From Arbacia lixula (taxonomy: Eukaryota > Echinodermata > Echinoidea > Arbacioida > Arbaciidae), in NCBI GenBank assembly GCA_963669155.1, contig OZ022576.1, forward strand, positions 17,212,035 through 17,276,034: a DNA stretch of 64,000 bases, written 5' to 3'. Under the pieces are notes generated by a model that had not been told where the DNA came from, did no database searches, and saw only the letters and a list, made by a program, of their open reading frames with translations. Positions 21,686 through 33,990 of the stretch are shown one piece after another; the first letter of the stretch is position 1; each line of letters starts with the position of its first letter. A program made the translations under genes and the position numbers.

Positions 21686-22088
21686 CTCTCTCTCTCTCCC
21701 ACATTATGCCTTTCTCTCCCCTCCATTTCCTTTTCTCTCTTGCACCCCACCCTCTCATTTTCTTTCTTCTCTCTTTCTTGTTTTTTCTCTGACCCTCACT
21801 CTGTCTCACATACCCCCTTCCCTCATCCTTCCTCTCTTTCAGTAGCTTCCAGGCATTAATCCCTACCTCTTTCACCATTGTTCTACTTTTACTCCCACTC
21901 AATTTTTTGGCAGAAAGCTTTGAAGATTAAAGGCTGAATTTGACAATCTGATCCAAAAGCATCCATAATCCATGCATTCAAAATAAAAAGAGCCATTTCT
22001 CACATGCTGGATTTTGATAATTTCCACATCGGATACAACTGTCACAATGTGTACACTCTTCCTGATCTATCTGCTTACCCAGCATTAA
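20896..22088. other. Intron with (TC)n tract
   Basis: Pyrimidine-rich region from about 21340 to 21850 with a (TC)n core at 21609-21705. No gene. Confidence 0.6.
21609..21705. repeat. (TC)n microsatellite
   Basis: About 97 bp of TC dinucleotides with one TCACTATC break; flanked by 200 bp of pyrimidine-rich DNA on each side. Confidence 0.97.
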
Positions 22089-22173
22089 CACTTTGTGCAT
22101 TACATGTGCCTTTTTGCATTCAAGTATTAAACACAAATCCCATAGCGCAGCAGGATATGTAGCCCACAAAGGG
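22089..22173. mobile_element. 85-bp TTAA-flanked micro-MITE (family A)
   Basis: Perfect TTAA on both sides (22085-22088, 22174-22177). The ends are CACTTTGTGCATTACATG and, on the other strand, CCCTTTGTGGGCTACAT. It shares ATTAAACACAAAT-like and AGCGCAG interior blocks with other copies. Confidence 0.65.
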
Positions 22174-22759
22174 TTAACCATCACTGTCATTATTAACATC
22201 AGTAACACAGCTGCACTCCATTAGAGTACTACTCAGTCCATCACACACAGGATTAATCATTTACCAGTTAGTTACGTTTGCATCACCACACAGCTGTGCT
22301 AAATGTGACCGTCCTCTCAACAGGAATAAAAATATTCAACCAATAATTTAATCACCATGACAACAGCCATGATGAAGATTACATAAAAATCGTATGATTA
22401 ATCAAACCTTCAATTACTCGCATACATCATGAATGCTCTACCATTCATAATTCACCATTCCTTCTATTTCAATGTTAACACCTCTGGATAGTATAATAAT
22501 AACATCAGCTTTGTTCATCGGATTATGGGAATAGATAATCACTATGGCAACAGAGACTATCCTATTCCTTTGCCTCCAATAAAGGTATATCAAGCCCATT
22601 ATAGTCTGTGAGTAGGTATGATGAAGACCTGTCATTACAGGCAGACGGGCTCGGTGCCCAACATACATAATTGATGAGCAGTATCCCGCATTCAATCATA
22701 AAAAACGCAAACTCGTGGATGGGTTCGCGGGATCATCGCAGACAAATAAGTCAACATAA

Positions 22760-23080
22760 TCTGCCTGAAAAAATCATTTCCGTCCTCTCCGGGGCGGCGG
22801 GGCTGTCTAATACGCCCCAGTCAGAGCACTGTTTATTGTCATGAATGGGGGGCACACACGGAAGGCCCGGTGATGCGCGTCGTAATCGCTCCTTCTATCT
22901 AATGTCCATTAGAACGCTGATTAGGGGCAAGCATGCATGAAATATGAGCAGCGTTCCCCTCCAATAATGAGGATGTATGAACTTTTGGCGGCGGGCGGCT
23001 GGCTTGCGGGAGCGCATCCCATTTCTGTGCTGGCGGCCATCGGGTAATCTGACGTGACATGCAATTAATACCCAGCCCCG
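22760..23080. promoter_or_regulatory. GC-rich block, candidate conserved non-coding element
   Basis: Base composition switches sharply to GC-rich with unrepetitive sequence (CTCTCCGGGGCGGCGGGGCT, GGCGGCGGGCGGCTGGCTTG). Homeodomain-type cores sit in an inverted pair (CTAATGTCCATTAG). No splice-linked open frame. The enhancer role is inferred from composition only. Confidence 0.3.
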
Positions 23081-25071
23081 ATGAGTACACAAATAGCCAT
23101 TTTGTTCTGATCAGGACCTCTATTACAGCCTTAATGTGTATACATGCATACAAGTTAATGGCTCTATTTCATGCACATACATTATGCACAACCATCCTAA
23201 TATGTTGATCAATCTTATATATATTGTCCTTTCTGTCTTTTCATGGATACATCAACATCGATATTACATTAGTATTACATCAACATTTGTCATTATCTGA
23301 AGCAGCAGGTATATATTTTGCATTATTGCATCATTTACATAGTATCTGTGATGCAAAAATCTTAACTCTGATACAGAAATTATGAAATAAAAGAGCATAA
23401 CTTTCGTGAAGTTTATGAGGAGTGGGGATGACCTTTTCATGAACAGCCCATCTGAAAATATGCTGAACTTGAACAATATTTTGCCAGACGTAATTCGTAC
23501 GAGGTGTTCTGTTTTGAAAAATAATACCTCCATCCCAACTTCTCTTTCTTTCTTGAAGCAGTAGGGAAACAATGATGTAAGATAAATTACATGGAAATAC
23601 AGAGCACCTCAGTAACATGATCTTAAATCGATGTGATACGATCGTTGGATGAAAATACAGAAGTGGATATCTGATCACCTAGGAGCTAAGACGCTGGGAG
23701 CTAACACGATTAGCGAGCGTGAAAGCATGTACTTCCCACGTGAGCAATGATGTTGTTGTGAACTCTACCTGACTAAGTTTTACGGACAAACACTCTCTTT
23801 CTGATTTAAGAAACCTATTCCTTATTTTTTTTTATACATGAGTTATACAATTTCTTTTTGAAATCTTCTCCAAGAATTGAGGACTAAAAACGACATCATT
23901 TCCTATGTCGTGAATATATTTTGTAACATGCCTAATAGTTCACAATATGAACAGACATGTGATATAAATAATATGAATATAGCATTATTGATTAAGCCAG
24001 TCAGAGCAACAAAAAAAAAATGATCAGTCTATTTCATAATCATAATCATTACATACAACATGAAAGATTTACATGTTACAAAATGTGAGTTTGCATGACA
24101 AAAGCAAATACAGCTGTTTGATATGACTACATTCAAAGTAACTGAGATGCAATGCACCACACCTACTCAACTTCAACATTATTTCACATTTCACTCTAAC
24201 TTTAATTTAGCAGATACTAATTTCTCATGTTTACAACCTACTAACCTAGATAGAAGGTTTCCATTAAGTGTATGTGGAGCATTGAAATGCAAGGTAACCT
24301 TTCACTCTCAGAGTTCAATTAATTACGGGAACATGGGTAGCTCACGCCACAGGTAATTCATCAATACTTTTCGTTGCAAAAACCAGGGAAAGTGCTTCGT
24401 GCATCAAGCTTTGCAAGTACATAAATATGTCACGCCTTTTCATCGACAACTATCCCAGCACTCGCGATAACAGATCACCTTTTAGTCCTGCTCCCAAATT
24501 TTGTGGGTTTTTTCATGAAAGCGCGCTCATGCAGCAGAATATATTGCCAGTAGGTGTTCCATTTTTTGTTTGTTCTCCTTGCAGCATATACTGAACAAAA
24601 TGTATATGTAATGAACAAGGAACGCAAACGCAATATTCATCTATAGCATCACTGACAAAGTTGTAAAGCTGGATTATGATTGGAAGGGACATGAAAAAAA
24701 CAACATGTATAATATGAAGGATAATATAAAATAACTTGTGATAAGCAAAATGATCTTTTTTTGATGTGAGAAGAGAGGGATAGAGAGTGGGAAAAGGGAG
24801 GGAATGAGAGGGGGAGAGAGCAGAAGAGAGGAAAAGCATTGAAGTATAGTATATCCATGTTCATGCAATTGTTATTGTGCATAGTGTACAGTTACCTAGG
24901 TATGTTACATGTATGTTTCATCCTCTTCCTGTCATCTACACCCATTCACCTGCTCATCCGGAAATTCTCAACATTCCATATAACACTTATAAAATGTGGG
25001 TCGATGAACATTCCTTTTCGTTTACAAAATGAGTGTATATTTCAATGCATACATATTTGTAGGTGTGTGAG
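23081..25071. other. Intronic DNA, nothing recognised
   Basis: AT-rich. Short open frames on both strands lack any family signature. A purine-rich stretch lies at about 24765-24840. Confidence 0.4.
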
Positions 25072-25281
25072 TATGTGTGAGTGTGTGTGAGTGTGTGTGA
25101 GTGTGTGTGAGTGTGTGTGAGTGTGTGTGAGAGTGTGTGAGTGTGTGTGAGTGTGTGTGAGTGTGTGTGAGTGTGTGTGAGTGTGTGTGAGTGTGTGTGA
25201 GTGTGTGTGAGTGTGTGTGAGTGTGTGTGAGTGTGTGTGAGTGTGTGTGAGTGTGTGTGAGTGTGTGTGGGTGTGTGTGAA
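25072..25281. repeat. GTGTGTGTGA decamer minisatellite
   Basis: About 20 head-to-tail GTGTGTGTGA units with two variants (GAGTGTGTGA and GTGTGTGTGG). The strict 10-bp period distinguishes it from an ordinary (GT)n tract. The TH/SH-rich frames across it are artefacts. Confidence 0.97.
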
Positions 25282-26081
25282 TATGTGCATAAATACACCA
25301 ATGTAAATGACAGCAGTATTATAACATTGAATAAAGAGCTAAGCTCACCATCATCCCTGTAAAATAAGAGTTGGAATGGAACTTCATATAAAATGCTCAC
25401 TTTACTTTACAGAAACCAAGTGCAGTCTGATCATCATACAGAACAAAATAAATATGATAAAATCAATATTAAAAAGGAAATGCAGCTGCAGCTACGAAAA
25501 TCAACTTAGTACCCTCTTAAAAAAGAAACTTTTCCTGATATATTGATAGAGTCACCATTTTTTCCCCCAGAAACCTTTCCTCTGTCTCTTTTTGCAAAAT
25601 CGTTCCAGAATGTGCACATTGAATTCTATTATCAACTGCTGCACATATGCTAAACATCCCTCTTTTCTGATGGAAAATATTTGCCCAACGATCTCCAGAC
25701 AATGTCTGCCAGACTCAAATCTTGGAAGGAGTCTAAAAATACTTACCTTTTCCCAAGCCTCTACCCTGTTCCCCATATTGTGGCACTTTTGTGATATTAT
25801 CCCAAAATAAAGACACTCCAAATTCCACTGCACCCCATGCAAATATAGATCAGATTCACTTGATAAAATATCTCCACTACCTTAATCTCTAAACACTGTC
25901 TGACAAACTACGGCCCTGAAAAGGGAAGATGGTGAGTCTAGAATCAATTCTCAATCGGAAACAACCTTTTCCTCACAGTAGTTCTTTGAGGCCCTTCGCC
26001 GTAATTCAGCCATCAATTTTGATCTCGGTCAAGTTGGAGCCCAAACACCATAAATAATGTGAGAGCCGGGCAGGTTTCACA
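25282..26081. other. Intronic DNA, nothing recognised
   Basis: No gene or repeat recognised. Confidence 0.4.
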
Positions 26082-26279
26082 ATGTCCCCAGAGTTCAGTG
26101 TTAGGAGTCTATTCTTGCTATACCCGTCAAAAGGAGGCAAGTTACAAACATGACTTTTGCCTTTCACTGCAGATGAGAAAATGTCTCCAGAGTTCAGTAG
26201 TAGGAGTCTATTCTTGCCATACTCATCAAAAGGAGGCAAGTCACAAATGTGACTTTTGCCTCTTAACTGCAAATGAGAC
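26082..26279. repeat. 99-bp tandem duplication
   Basis: Two units, 26082-26180 and 26181-26279, starting ATGTCCCCAGAGTTCAGT and ATGTCTCCAGAGTTCAGT. The period is 33 codons, so frames stay open on both strands. The minus-strand frame repeats a KSH(I/V)C(D/N)LPPFD block. No known family was recognised. Confidence 0.85.
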
Positions 26280-27239
26280 AAATGAGGGTTTTAGGTCTCA
26301 TGTGATAAGGGGGAATCAATGATATATTAGTATTGAAATATTTCTGAGAGGGATTTGTATAAATTTTGCCTTAAATTTGGAAGTGACAGTGAGCTATGTA
26401 CCCTAATTACATATCAAAGTAAAGATTATATTTGAATTCTAATGTGTCTAGAGTATCACTCCAACAAAGTGGCTGCATTGACAACAGCAACAACACAAAT
26501 GTAAATATGTTTGGTTTGCCCAACTTAATTGGCCTCAATTGGCCGTATTCTTGTACTCAGGGGAACAGAAATTAATGACAGTATAGGAGAGTCTTACAAT
26601 AGTTTCCGTAATTCTTAGCTGACACTTGGTAGGTGACATATGTGCGCACCAAAGCATCAATTAGTCAATTTTGTGTGACATGTCACTTACCACCATTGTG
26701 CCCTCACAGGGGAGTATATAGATAGCACTCATGTATAAAGCACCTTCTCCCCATTACTCCCCCTCTATCAATCATATGATCCCTCCAGCTCTTATCTCCA
26801 CCCTCAAACTTCATTCTCACACAGACCAAGTCAGTCTGGGTAAAAATGGCCATACTTCAGAAAATATTGTCATAATTTGGGAAATGTCCTTAAAATCGTT
26901 CATGACATTGTCAATACTTCAGCATTCACCATCAATTTAAAAAACAAATCATAGGATCATTCTGATCATGTCAAAATATACAACATGCATTTATGTGAGC
27001 ATCATATTTGCGTATTCTTCATTTATAATATTTCACAGATATTTTCCATCTGATGCAATATATAACATGGACTCAAATGGACTCAATTAATCATGAGGTA
27101 CCATCCCAAACTCAGGGTAATGGTTACGCACCTCCACCTTTTCAGCTCTGTTCTTGTTCTGTCTCCTGTTTGATGTTATCAAATCATTTTATTCACTTCC
27201 TGCTTTTTTTCTAACTACCCTTTTATAATTCCTTCAAAT
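26280..27239. other. Intronic DNA, nothing recognised
   Basis: AT-rich, no recognised feature. Confidence 0.4.
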
Positions 27240-27425
27240 TACAGGTTCTGGAGACGTCCTTTATTTAAGCATTCTTTCCTGTTCAGTCCTAAACATCTCA
27301 CTGTCTCTACTAGCTCTTGGAGCACATCTCTATTGCTGATTTTTAAATTCCAGCTTATTCTCTGCATTCTTCTCAAACTGAGTATTTCAAAGGCTTCGAT
27401 TTGTCTTTCTGACCCTAATTTAATA
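27240..27425 (-). mobile_element. LINE reverse-transcriptase C-terminal relic
   Basis: The minus strand from about 27425 reads LGSERQIEAFEILSLRRMQR, then ISWNLKISNRDVLQELVETV, then a short diverged stretch to a stop at about 27243. This matches the region after the polymerase domain in many non-LTR endonuclease-RT proteins, where IEAFEMW-YRRMLRISW and a TN-EVL motif are typical. About 58 codons survive. The clade is not assigned. Confidence 0.6.
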
Positions 27426-28567
27426 CATTACATCATAATTTTCAGGATTGAAGAAGTTTCACAACTTCCATTGCTCACATAAGTGCTGGATTCAATTCAA
27501 TACATATTTCTGTGCCCTTTAAAAATCCAGTGTTGTACTATCCCCTAATCAGATGGAAATTGATCTTCACATTTGATCACACATGGGTAATACAACCAAA
27601 TTGAATAGTGCACCAACCTCATGTAAATGGTAATTAATATTTTTTTTCCTTAAACACTCTCAACCAATTGTTGAAGGATGTAACATCCAGGTAAATTGCA
27701 GAGCATGGTTCCAGGGCGTGAGATTATGGTTTATAAACAAAAGTTATTTGTTTCTCTGATACTTCTGTTTTAACTTGCTTTTAAGGCTCAATTCTCTTTT
27801 AATGCTTGCTCTCATCACAATCAAAGAAGATATCTATTACAACAAAATACAACAAATTTCTCTTTTGCCCCTCTCTATTGCTGCATGATGCACTTATAGC
27901 ACAAAAATGAAGCGAGTAGCAAAAGAGAAGACATTGCATAAATTTTGTTATCAGAAATTTATGAAAATGTCGCTCTAAATTCAAATTAGTATTCAAGGAT
28001 AAATTCAATCATTGTACTATGTATGGTGAAAGGCAGATTGTGGAAAAAAATATGTTGCTCATATAATCAAATAAAATATGTTCCAATCTCCACATAAATC
28101 AATTTGTACTTTATACACCCAGATTTATTCCATGATTTCTAGAATACAAGTCAGAGTGATTAACAGTGACATGTACATGTATACGGAATGATTATTCTAC
28201 GATTGCCTTTACACAATGGATAATCATCACAGTAAACACACAATCAATTTTCAACAAATGAACTCAGCTCACACCAAGGCTGAACATGAACAAGTACTAC
28301 ATTTCTTACAAAAGGGAAATTTTTTTCAAATTCAAATTGACAGTTTTTTATATCGCTGCAACTAATCAACACCTATGGTACTTAAGAAACTTGAAGTATG
28401 ACACAATTTATGTCATTCTACACTTGGTCTTTTTGTAAAAAGACCTAAAAATAAAGTCACCTTCAACATTTGATTCAAGAGAGACTGGAAGACAAATTAC
28501 CCCTTTGTACACCAGTGATAAACAGCCATTGTAAAGAGCAGCACTTCATTGGCACAGAAAGTGCTAA
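27426..28567. other. Intronic DNA, nothing recognised
   Basis: AT-rich, no gene or repeat recognised. Confidence 0.4.
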
Positions 28568-28639
28568 CCCTCTCAGTACTATAGCTTCATTCAATTTTAA
28601 GTACCACAATAGGCTTTTCATGGCTTGATACTGAAAGGG
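28568..28639. mobile_element. 72-bp TTAA-flanked micro-MITE (family B)
   Basis: Flanks are CTAA (left) and TTAA (right, 28640-28643). The ends are CCCTCTCAGTACTA and, on the other strand, CCCTTTCAGTATCA. The interior CTTTTCATGGCTTGATACT is matched by the copy at 51032-51103, which is also exactly 72 bp. Confidence 0.6.
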
Positions 28640-28643
28640 TTAA

Positions 28644-29586
28644 GAGACTGTCCTACAATGAATCTCCCCGGAGGGCCTGTTATCTGGAGCGCCTCATGAC
28701 GCATACAGTATTCAATAGGTAGTTGCTTGATCGGCGTAGAGCACTTCGAACCCCTCAGGTCGAATAAAAGAGAAAAGAAAATTACTACCACTTGACTAAC
28801 AATAAGACCTTCCTACTCAAGACACAGTCAACTTGTCCTGTCCTTTCTACTAGACATCAACTTACTCTCATCTCAGCTCATTTGAGGCTGTAAAGCTTTC
28901 CGCAAGCGAACAAATGATCGCCCCCACCCCCCCCCCCCTCACGTCCAGTCACGCAAACAACGGGCCTCATTTCACCTATTTCAGTTGTCATGGCGACTTA
29001 AATTGAGTCCTGCTTCACTGATGAATGGAAAATGTGAGGTGGTGGTTGTATGTGCAGGACAAAAAGGCATCTTGCCCCATCAAACCCTCTGTCTTGATCT
29101 GATAGGAGACCAGCAAAACCCACCACACCTGCTGCGAATCTTGCGTAAAAGCTTTATACCAAATTGGACCAGCCATGAATTCAGTGGGGGAGAGGGGTTG
29201 GGGGGAAGGGGGTGACAGGCAAATGTGGGGGCATGAATTGGGGAGTCACGATGATGAATTGGATGTAATTTGAGATTCACTGGTACTTCTGGGTAATATA
29301 AACAGTTTCACAGAAAAGACCCGCAAGATCATGAGTAATTGTACTCTGACATACATTCTCAGAATTTAGGGCTTACAACCTTTATTCATTGGGAATACAA
29401 GTGCTTCTATTTAGTACTTCCACTTTATATATCAGCCTACTACCAGTACTACAGTGGAGTAAGGGAAAGGGAAAGAGAAAGAAGGAAATAGGAAGAAGGC
29501 AGGGGAAATTGGAGGAGAAAGAGAGAGAGAGAGAATTTTATAAAGAGAGTGAAAGAGGGAGAGAAAGAGAAATAGAGGGGGGAGGG

Positions 29587-29645
<59 letters not shown>

Positions 29646-31447
29646 TTCTTCAGCCAGTCACATTCATCAACTGTAATCAACAAGACACTGATATTGAGCT
29701 ATGTACACCTCCGAAATATTTGCTTTGTATGAATCAAATCATGTATGAAGTAATGTAGGTTGTTGATACATGTATGTTGCAAGCATGGACCACATAATTG
29801 TCCATATGTTAATGCTCAATAAATGGCATTACAATGCACAATGCACATATATATGTGTGTTGATAATGACTAAGACCCACATTTTCAATTACTTTGCTAT
29901 AATATATTTTTACAAAATATAATTCAAGTTTTTACGATGGTATACTAATTTAGGGGTTCAGAAGATTGCATCGCTGCTCCACTACCCAATGTGAAGTCAT
30001 TTCAGGTATGCTTTACAAAATTCTATCCCCACTGGGGAAGAAAAATTGTAGCGGCATTCTGCACTGAGGGCTATGATTGGCCTGTTATACGCATGAAGCG
30101 CCATTTGGGGGCCTTTCACGGCATTTGGTTGGTACGACATATCGCAACGCTGACCTTTCCCCCGAGGCTTATTACATGTCTAGCAGGATAGAAGTCTACA
30201 AGTAGCTTCAACAGCCTTCACGGCAAATGTATTTCTGACATATTGTAACTTCAACATCTATACCCTGTCCACTTGTGATTTCTATTTCAAATTGAAATCA
30301 TTACACTGATAGAGTACATTACCTTAAATAACACGCTTTTAATGTGCTACTTGGGAGACCATGGTTTACAAGTTTTTCTCAGTCATTTCCTTTTTCCCCA
30401 AAAATGAGTTTGCTAATTTTTATACTTTATTTGTTCACTTTATGATAAACACATCATAGAAAGCAGCATATTGTCTGCTTCAGAAAAGGGTTTAAATACT
30501 TTTTAGTGAGGAAGATCACGAATTTGACTTAATCTCAATACAGAATTGGAAATGTTTGGTACAAAAATACTTGTTGGTATGCATTTATCTCTCCTTGTGC
30601 AGAAGTTTTCATCTTTGATGGCGCCAAATGCAATACAGTTCTTGGGAATGTTTATGCGCCTTTTATTCCCAAGGATTAGCAATGCAGGAGGTTACATAAA
30701 ACCAAGCAATGAAAAGTAATCCCCTGCAGTCATACCACAAATCTTCTTGATGTTTTATCCGTCAGGATTGGTCTTTATCAGTAAACTAGTGATTACGCCT
30801 TGAATAATTTGACAAATCTCCATACCATGTATAAGGAAAACGCATCCCATGATGCACCGTGCAGCCACATTCAGAGTTTGTTTGCAGTCATGTCTCCTCC
30901 TAGTCTAGTGTACATGTGTTTGAGACCAGAAGAAGACATGACTGCAAAAACAAACCTGGAGGAAGCTGGGTGGTGCATTATGGGATGATACTCCCCTATA
31001 ATGCAGAACGGAGAATCGGGAGTAGACATATTCTTATATAGTAAATACGAGCTGTGATTGGCTAGATTGGTACCACATGAACTCCCGTCAAAAAGTTATA
31101 GTGTACATATGTACAATATAACTTTCAATTTTTGGAGGGTAAACCCCGTGTTACATGAATGGGGAGAATTACACTGCGTACTTGTATGGCGCATTGCTCA
31201 TTGCGTATTTACACCATGCGCGCGTTAATTGGTCATTATATTCTCGTTGCAAAAGGCCCGGAAACAAAAAGTGTTATGACATCATGTTGGACACTGCTGC
31301 AAAAGGCACACAAATAAAAAGCATTGTGACGTCATATTGGACACTGCTCTTTACAAATAAAATCTTTGACTTGACTATGGTAAAAAATCATGAAGGGTGA
31401 CTTAAAACAAGGGATCTATTTACTATAATGAATAGTGAACATTATAT
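28644..31447. other. Intron with (GA)n tract and short direct repeats
   Basis: Holds a purine tract with a (GA)n core (29521-29644). Two ~54-bp diverged direct repeats lie at about 31243-31296 and 31297-31350, sharing GCAAAAGGC, TGTGACGTCAT/TATGACATCAT and TTGGACACTGCT. No gene recognised. Confidence 0.5.
29521..29644. repeat. (GA)n-rich purine tract
   Basis: GA dinucleotides interrupted by AAAG and GGGGGGAGGGGGGAG blocks; purine-rich DNA extends left to about 29455. Confidence 0.95.
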
Positions 31448-31589
31448 CATACAATATTACTGGACTATATGAACTACAAATATAAAATTATCCCTCATGC
31501 AGGTTTATTTCACCTTCGGCCTTGGTGAAATAAACCTGCACTCGGAATAATTTTATATTTGTCGTACATATAATCCAGTATATTGTACA
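31448..31589. mobile_element. Foldback MITE with TTCGGCCTT loop
   Basis: Two ~65-bp inverted arms around a 9-bp loop. The inner 17 bp, CAGGTTTATTTCACC with flanking bases, are perfect, and the outer arms share ACAAATATAAAATTAT and CCAGTA blocks with a few mismatches. No coding content and no clear target duplication. Confidence 0.75.
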
Positions 31590-33029
31590 ATAGATTGTAC
31601 ACTGTATATATAATATATTCCAGTAGGGATGATGTGGGTGGGGTATTTTGACACTGAGATATATAATTATACTTTTACAAGCAAGGTCAGACCAACATCA
31701 TTTCAAGGAAAAGGATAATGGATTGGCTCCAGGTACTAAAACTTGATGGTTTAATTCCTAATGGGTCCATTGTTACATTGCCTCCCAGCAGATGAGTAAG
31801 TGGATGGAAGTCAGACAAAGTCAGAAAAACTCAACAACGCAATTCACTGAAACACAAAAGCATTAAAATGTAGCAAACAGTGCTACTATTTTGCCAATGA
31901 AAAGAACTGATTTCTCCTCTTTTGTTTCCAGCATTCTTCGGGACTGCTGAAGTGATGTATTTGAGGATTACTCAAAAAAGGCTTGAGATTAGCCCCCCAA
32001 TCTAACAACTCAAAGAATCAGGATTGAGCGGTAGCCGGGTTTCTCCATTGCTCGGAGCAAGTGGCGGCAGAGAGGCAAGGAGGATGATGGGAAACCTGAC
32101 CGCGCATTCATCACGACCATCTGACTAAACTAACCTTAAGTAGCACTGCAGGCTGTGGAATTTCATTCAGCAACAAGGCTTAAAGGAGTCGTTACATTTC
32201 TGATGTGGCTCTCAGAAAAAAAATCCTCTTGGGGATGAATGTCTTTTCTGCATCACTTGTAAATTTCAGTTGTCTCTGATTATCTGCATTATTGAAATAC
32301 AAACACAAGCACTTTCATTCTTGTAGACAAAAAGGCCTTTTTGTACAATTGTTAAGGTTGTATAAGAGATGACAGGAAGATTTCTCCTAGTTCCTAATGT
32401 TTTTTGCATATTCATATAAGCACCTCCCCCCCCCCCCCCCCCCATCCTCCTCAAGCACATTTCTGTTCTAAACCACCAATCAAATCAAACTGAACAAATC
32501 TTCATTAGAAGACAATTCATCATGCAGTTTCATCCTCAACCTAGTAGAAAAGAGAGGGAGAATTAAATTTCTGCACTTTGTAAATCTCATCAAAATGTCA
32601 AAAGAGATAAGAGATATACACAAAGATAGACACAAAGATAGACATGAACATACTAGAGATAGAGGCTGTAATCAACATGATGTTTTGATTTTAAAATGGG
32701 TACATAACAGGTCTGCTGAAATTATGCTGTACATGGAAACCATGACAACCTCAGAAGTAAAGTTATAAATAGACTGACCCAAGCAGAACAGGGACTAAGA
32801 GACCAGTGGACGTGTGAGATAAGGACTTGGTACTTGAGTCCTGCTGGTCAGCTGTGACTAGACATCAGATGAGATTCATAAACCAGATTTCTATCCACAA
32901 TTCATACAGCTCTTTCATGCACAATCTAGCAGTGAAAGGGAGGGGAAATTAAGTTCCTGCAGTTAGGACATTTCATTAAAATTTCCATCAGAGAGCTTTG
33001 CATTTAGAGCAAACAGCATGATTCATGAA
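31590..33029. other. Intron, poly-C run and a diverged duplication
   Basis: A C-run lies at 32427-32443. Segments at about 32534-32592 and 32929-32990 look like diverged copies of each other. No gene seen. Confidence 0.4.
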
Positions 33030-33715
33030 CCAGATCACCTTTCAAATTTCCACCCACTAGCCAAATCAGTGCGTATTTTTCTTACGCTTTCATTTTATTG
33101 GAACAAGGGCATGAGTGGGTGACAAAGGTTTCAATCTTCACAACAACCTTGTCTGAGAAGCCATTCTCTGTTTTTCTTATCCTTAGATTGCCTTATTTCA
33201 AATTTCAATCCACCCATCAGCCAAATCAATTGTTGAGGATGCATTGTAATTACACTTTCATACATGTACCACATCAAGGGTATTAGTATGTGACAGAGGA
33301 TGTTCCAATCTTACCAACACCCTGGTTTCAGAAGTCATCCTCTGTTTTTCTAAAACTTAGATCACCACATTTCAAATCTCAATCCGCCCACTGACCAAAT
33401 CAATGGATGAGGATGCCCTTTTTTTTCTTGCACTTTCATTTAACTGGAACAAGGGTATCAGTGAGACGCGACGAACAATGTTTCAATCTTCATAACACCT
33501 TTGTCTGAGAAGTCATCCTCAGATTGCTCCAATTCAAATCTCAATCCACCCACAAACAAAATCAGTGGTTAAGGACGCGTTTTTTTTCTCACACTTTCAC
33601 TCTTCCAGAAACAAGGGTATGCATGGGGTGAAAAAGGATGTTTCAATTTTCACAACACGCTCGTTTGAGAAGTCATTCCCTCCCTCTCTTATCCCCAGAT
33701 TGCTCCGTTTACACA
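33030..33715. repeat. Diverged ~160-174-bp tandem array, 4 units
   Basis: The anchor CACCCACTAG/CACCCATCAG/CGCCCACTGA/CACCCACAAA followed by (A)CAAATCA recurs at 33051, 33211, 33385 and 33547. Each unit also has ACACTTTCA, GGAACAAGGGTAT, TTTCAATCTTCACAACA and GAGAAGTCATCC in the same order. The copies are well diverged, so the array is old. It is not related to the 157-bp array. Confidence 0.8.
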
Positions 33716-33739
33716 ACCCTTCCGCTCCCCGTACAGCTC

Positions 33740-33990
33740 AAAACGTGTGGGCATTATCGCTTCCTTCTTTGTTCCGTTGAATGGTGGCGCCTCAAGCCCC
33801 TTCACTTTCGGTCCCCGAGACTTGATTGATCCGCCCGGTAGAGGCACATCACAACGACTCGTTGAGCCGCTTCATAACTTGAGAGTCGTGCCCCAACTAA
33901 TAGCCCGTGTGTAACAGGGCGGCAAGAGCCTAGGTGAAATACACACTTCAGGCCTGGGTTGGCGCTGGATCAATATTTGGCTGAGGGAAA
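33740..33990. promoter_or_regulatory. GC-rich block, candidate conserved non-coding element
   Basis: An abrupt change to balanced, complex sequence right after the tandem array, including a PBX/HOX-type TGATTGAT within ACTTGATTGATCCGCCC. No open frame with splice sites. Function is inferred from composition and motif only. Confidence 0.28.

Noticed and set aside
24987-25400. Histidine/threonine-rich open frame
   Set aside because: Product of the decamer repeat.
31081-31120. GTACATATGTAC palindrome with GTTATA arms
   Set aside because: Too short to separate from chance in AT-rich DNA, and no matching copy elsewhere in the window.
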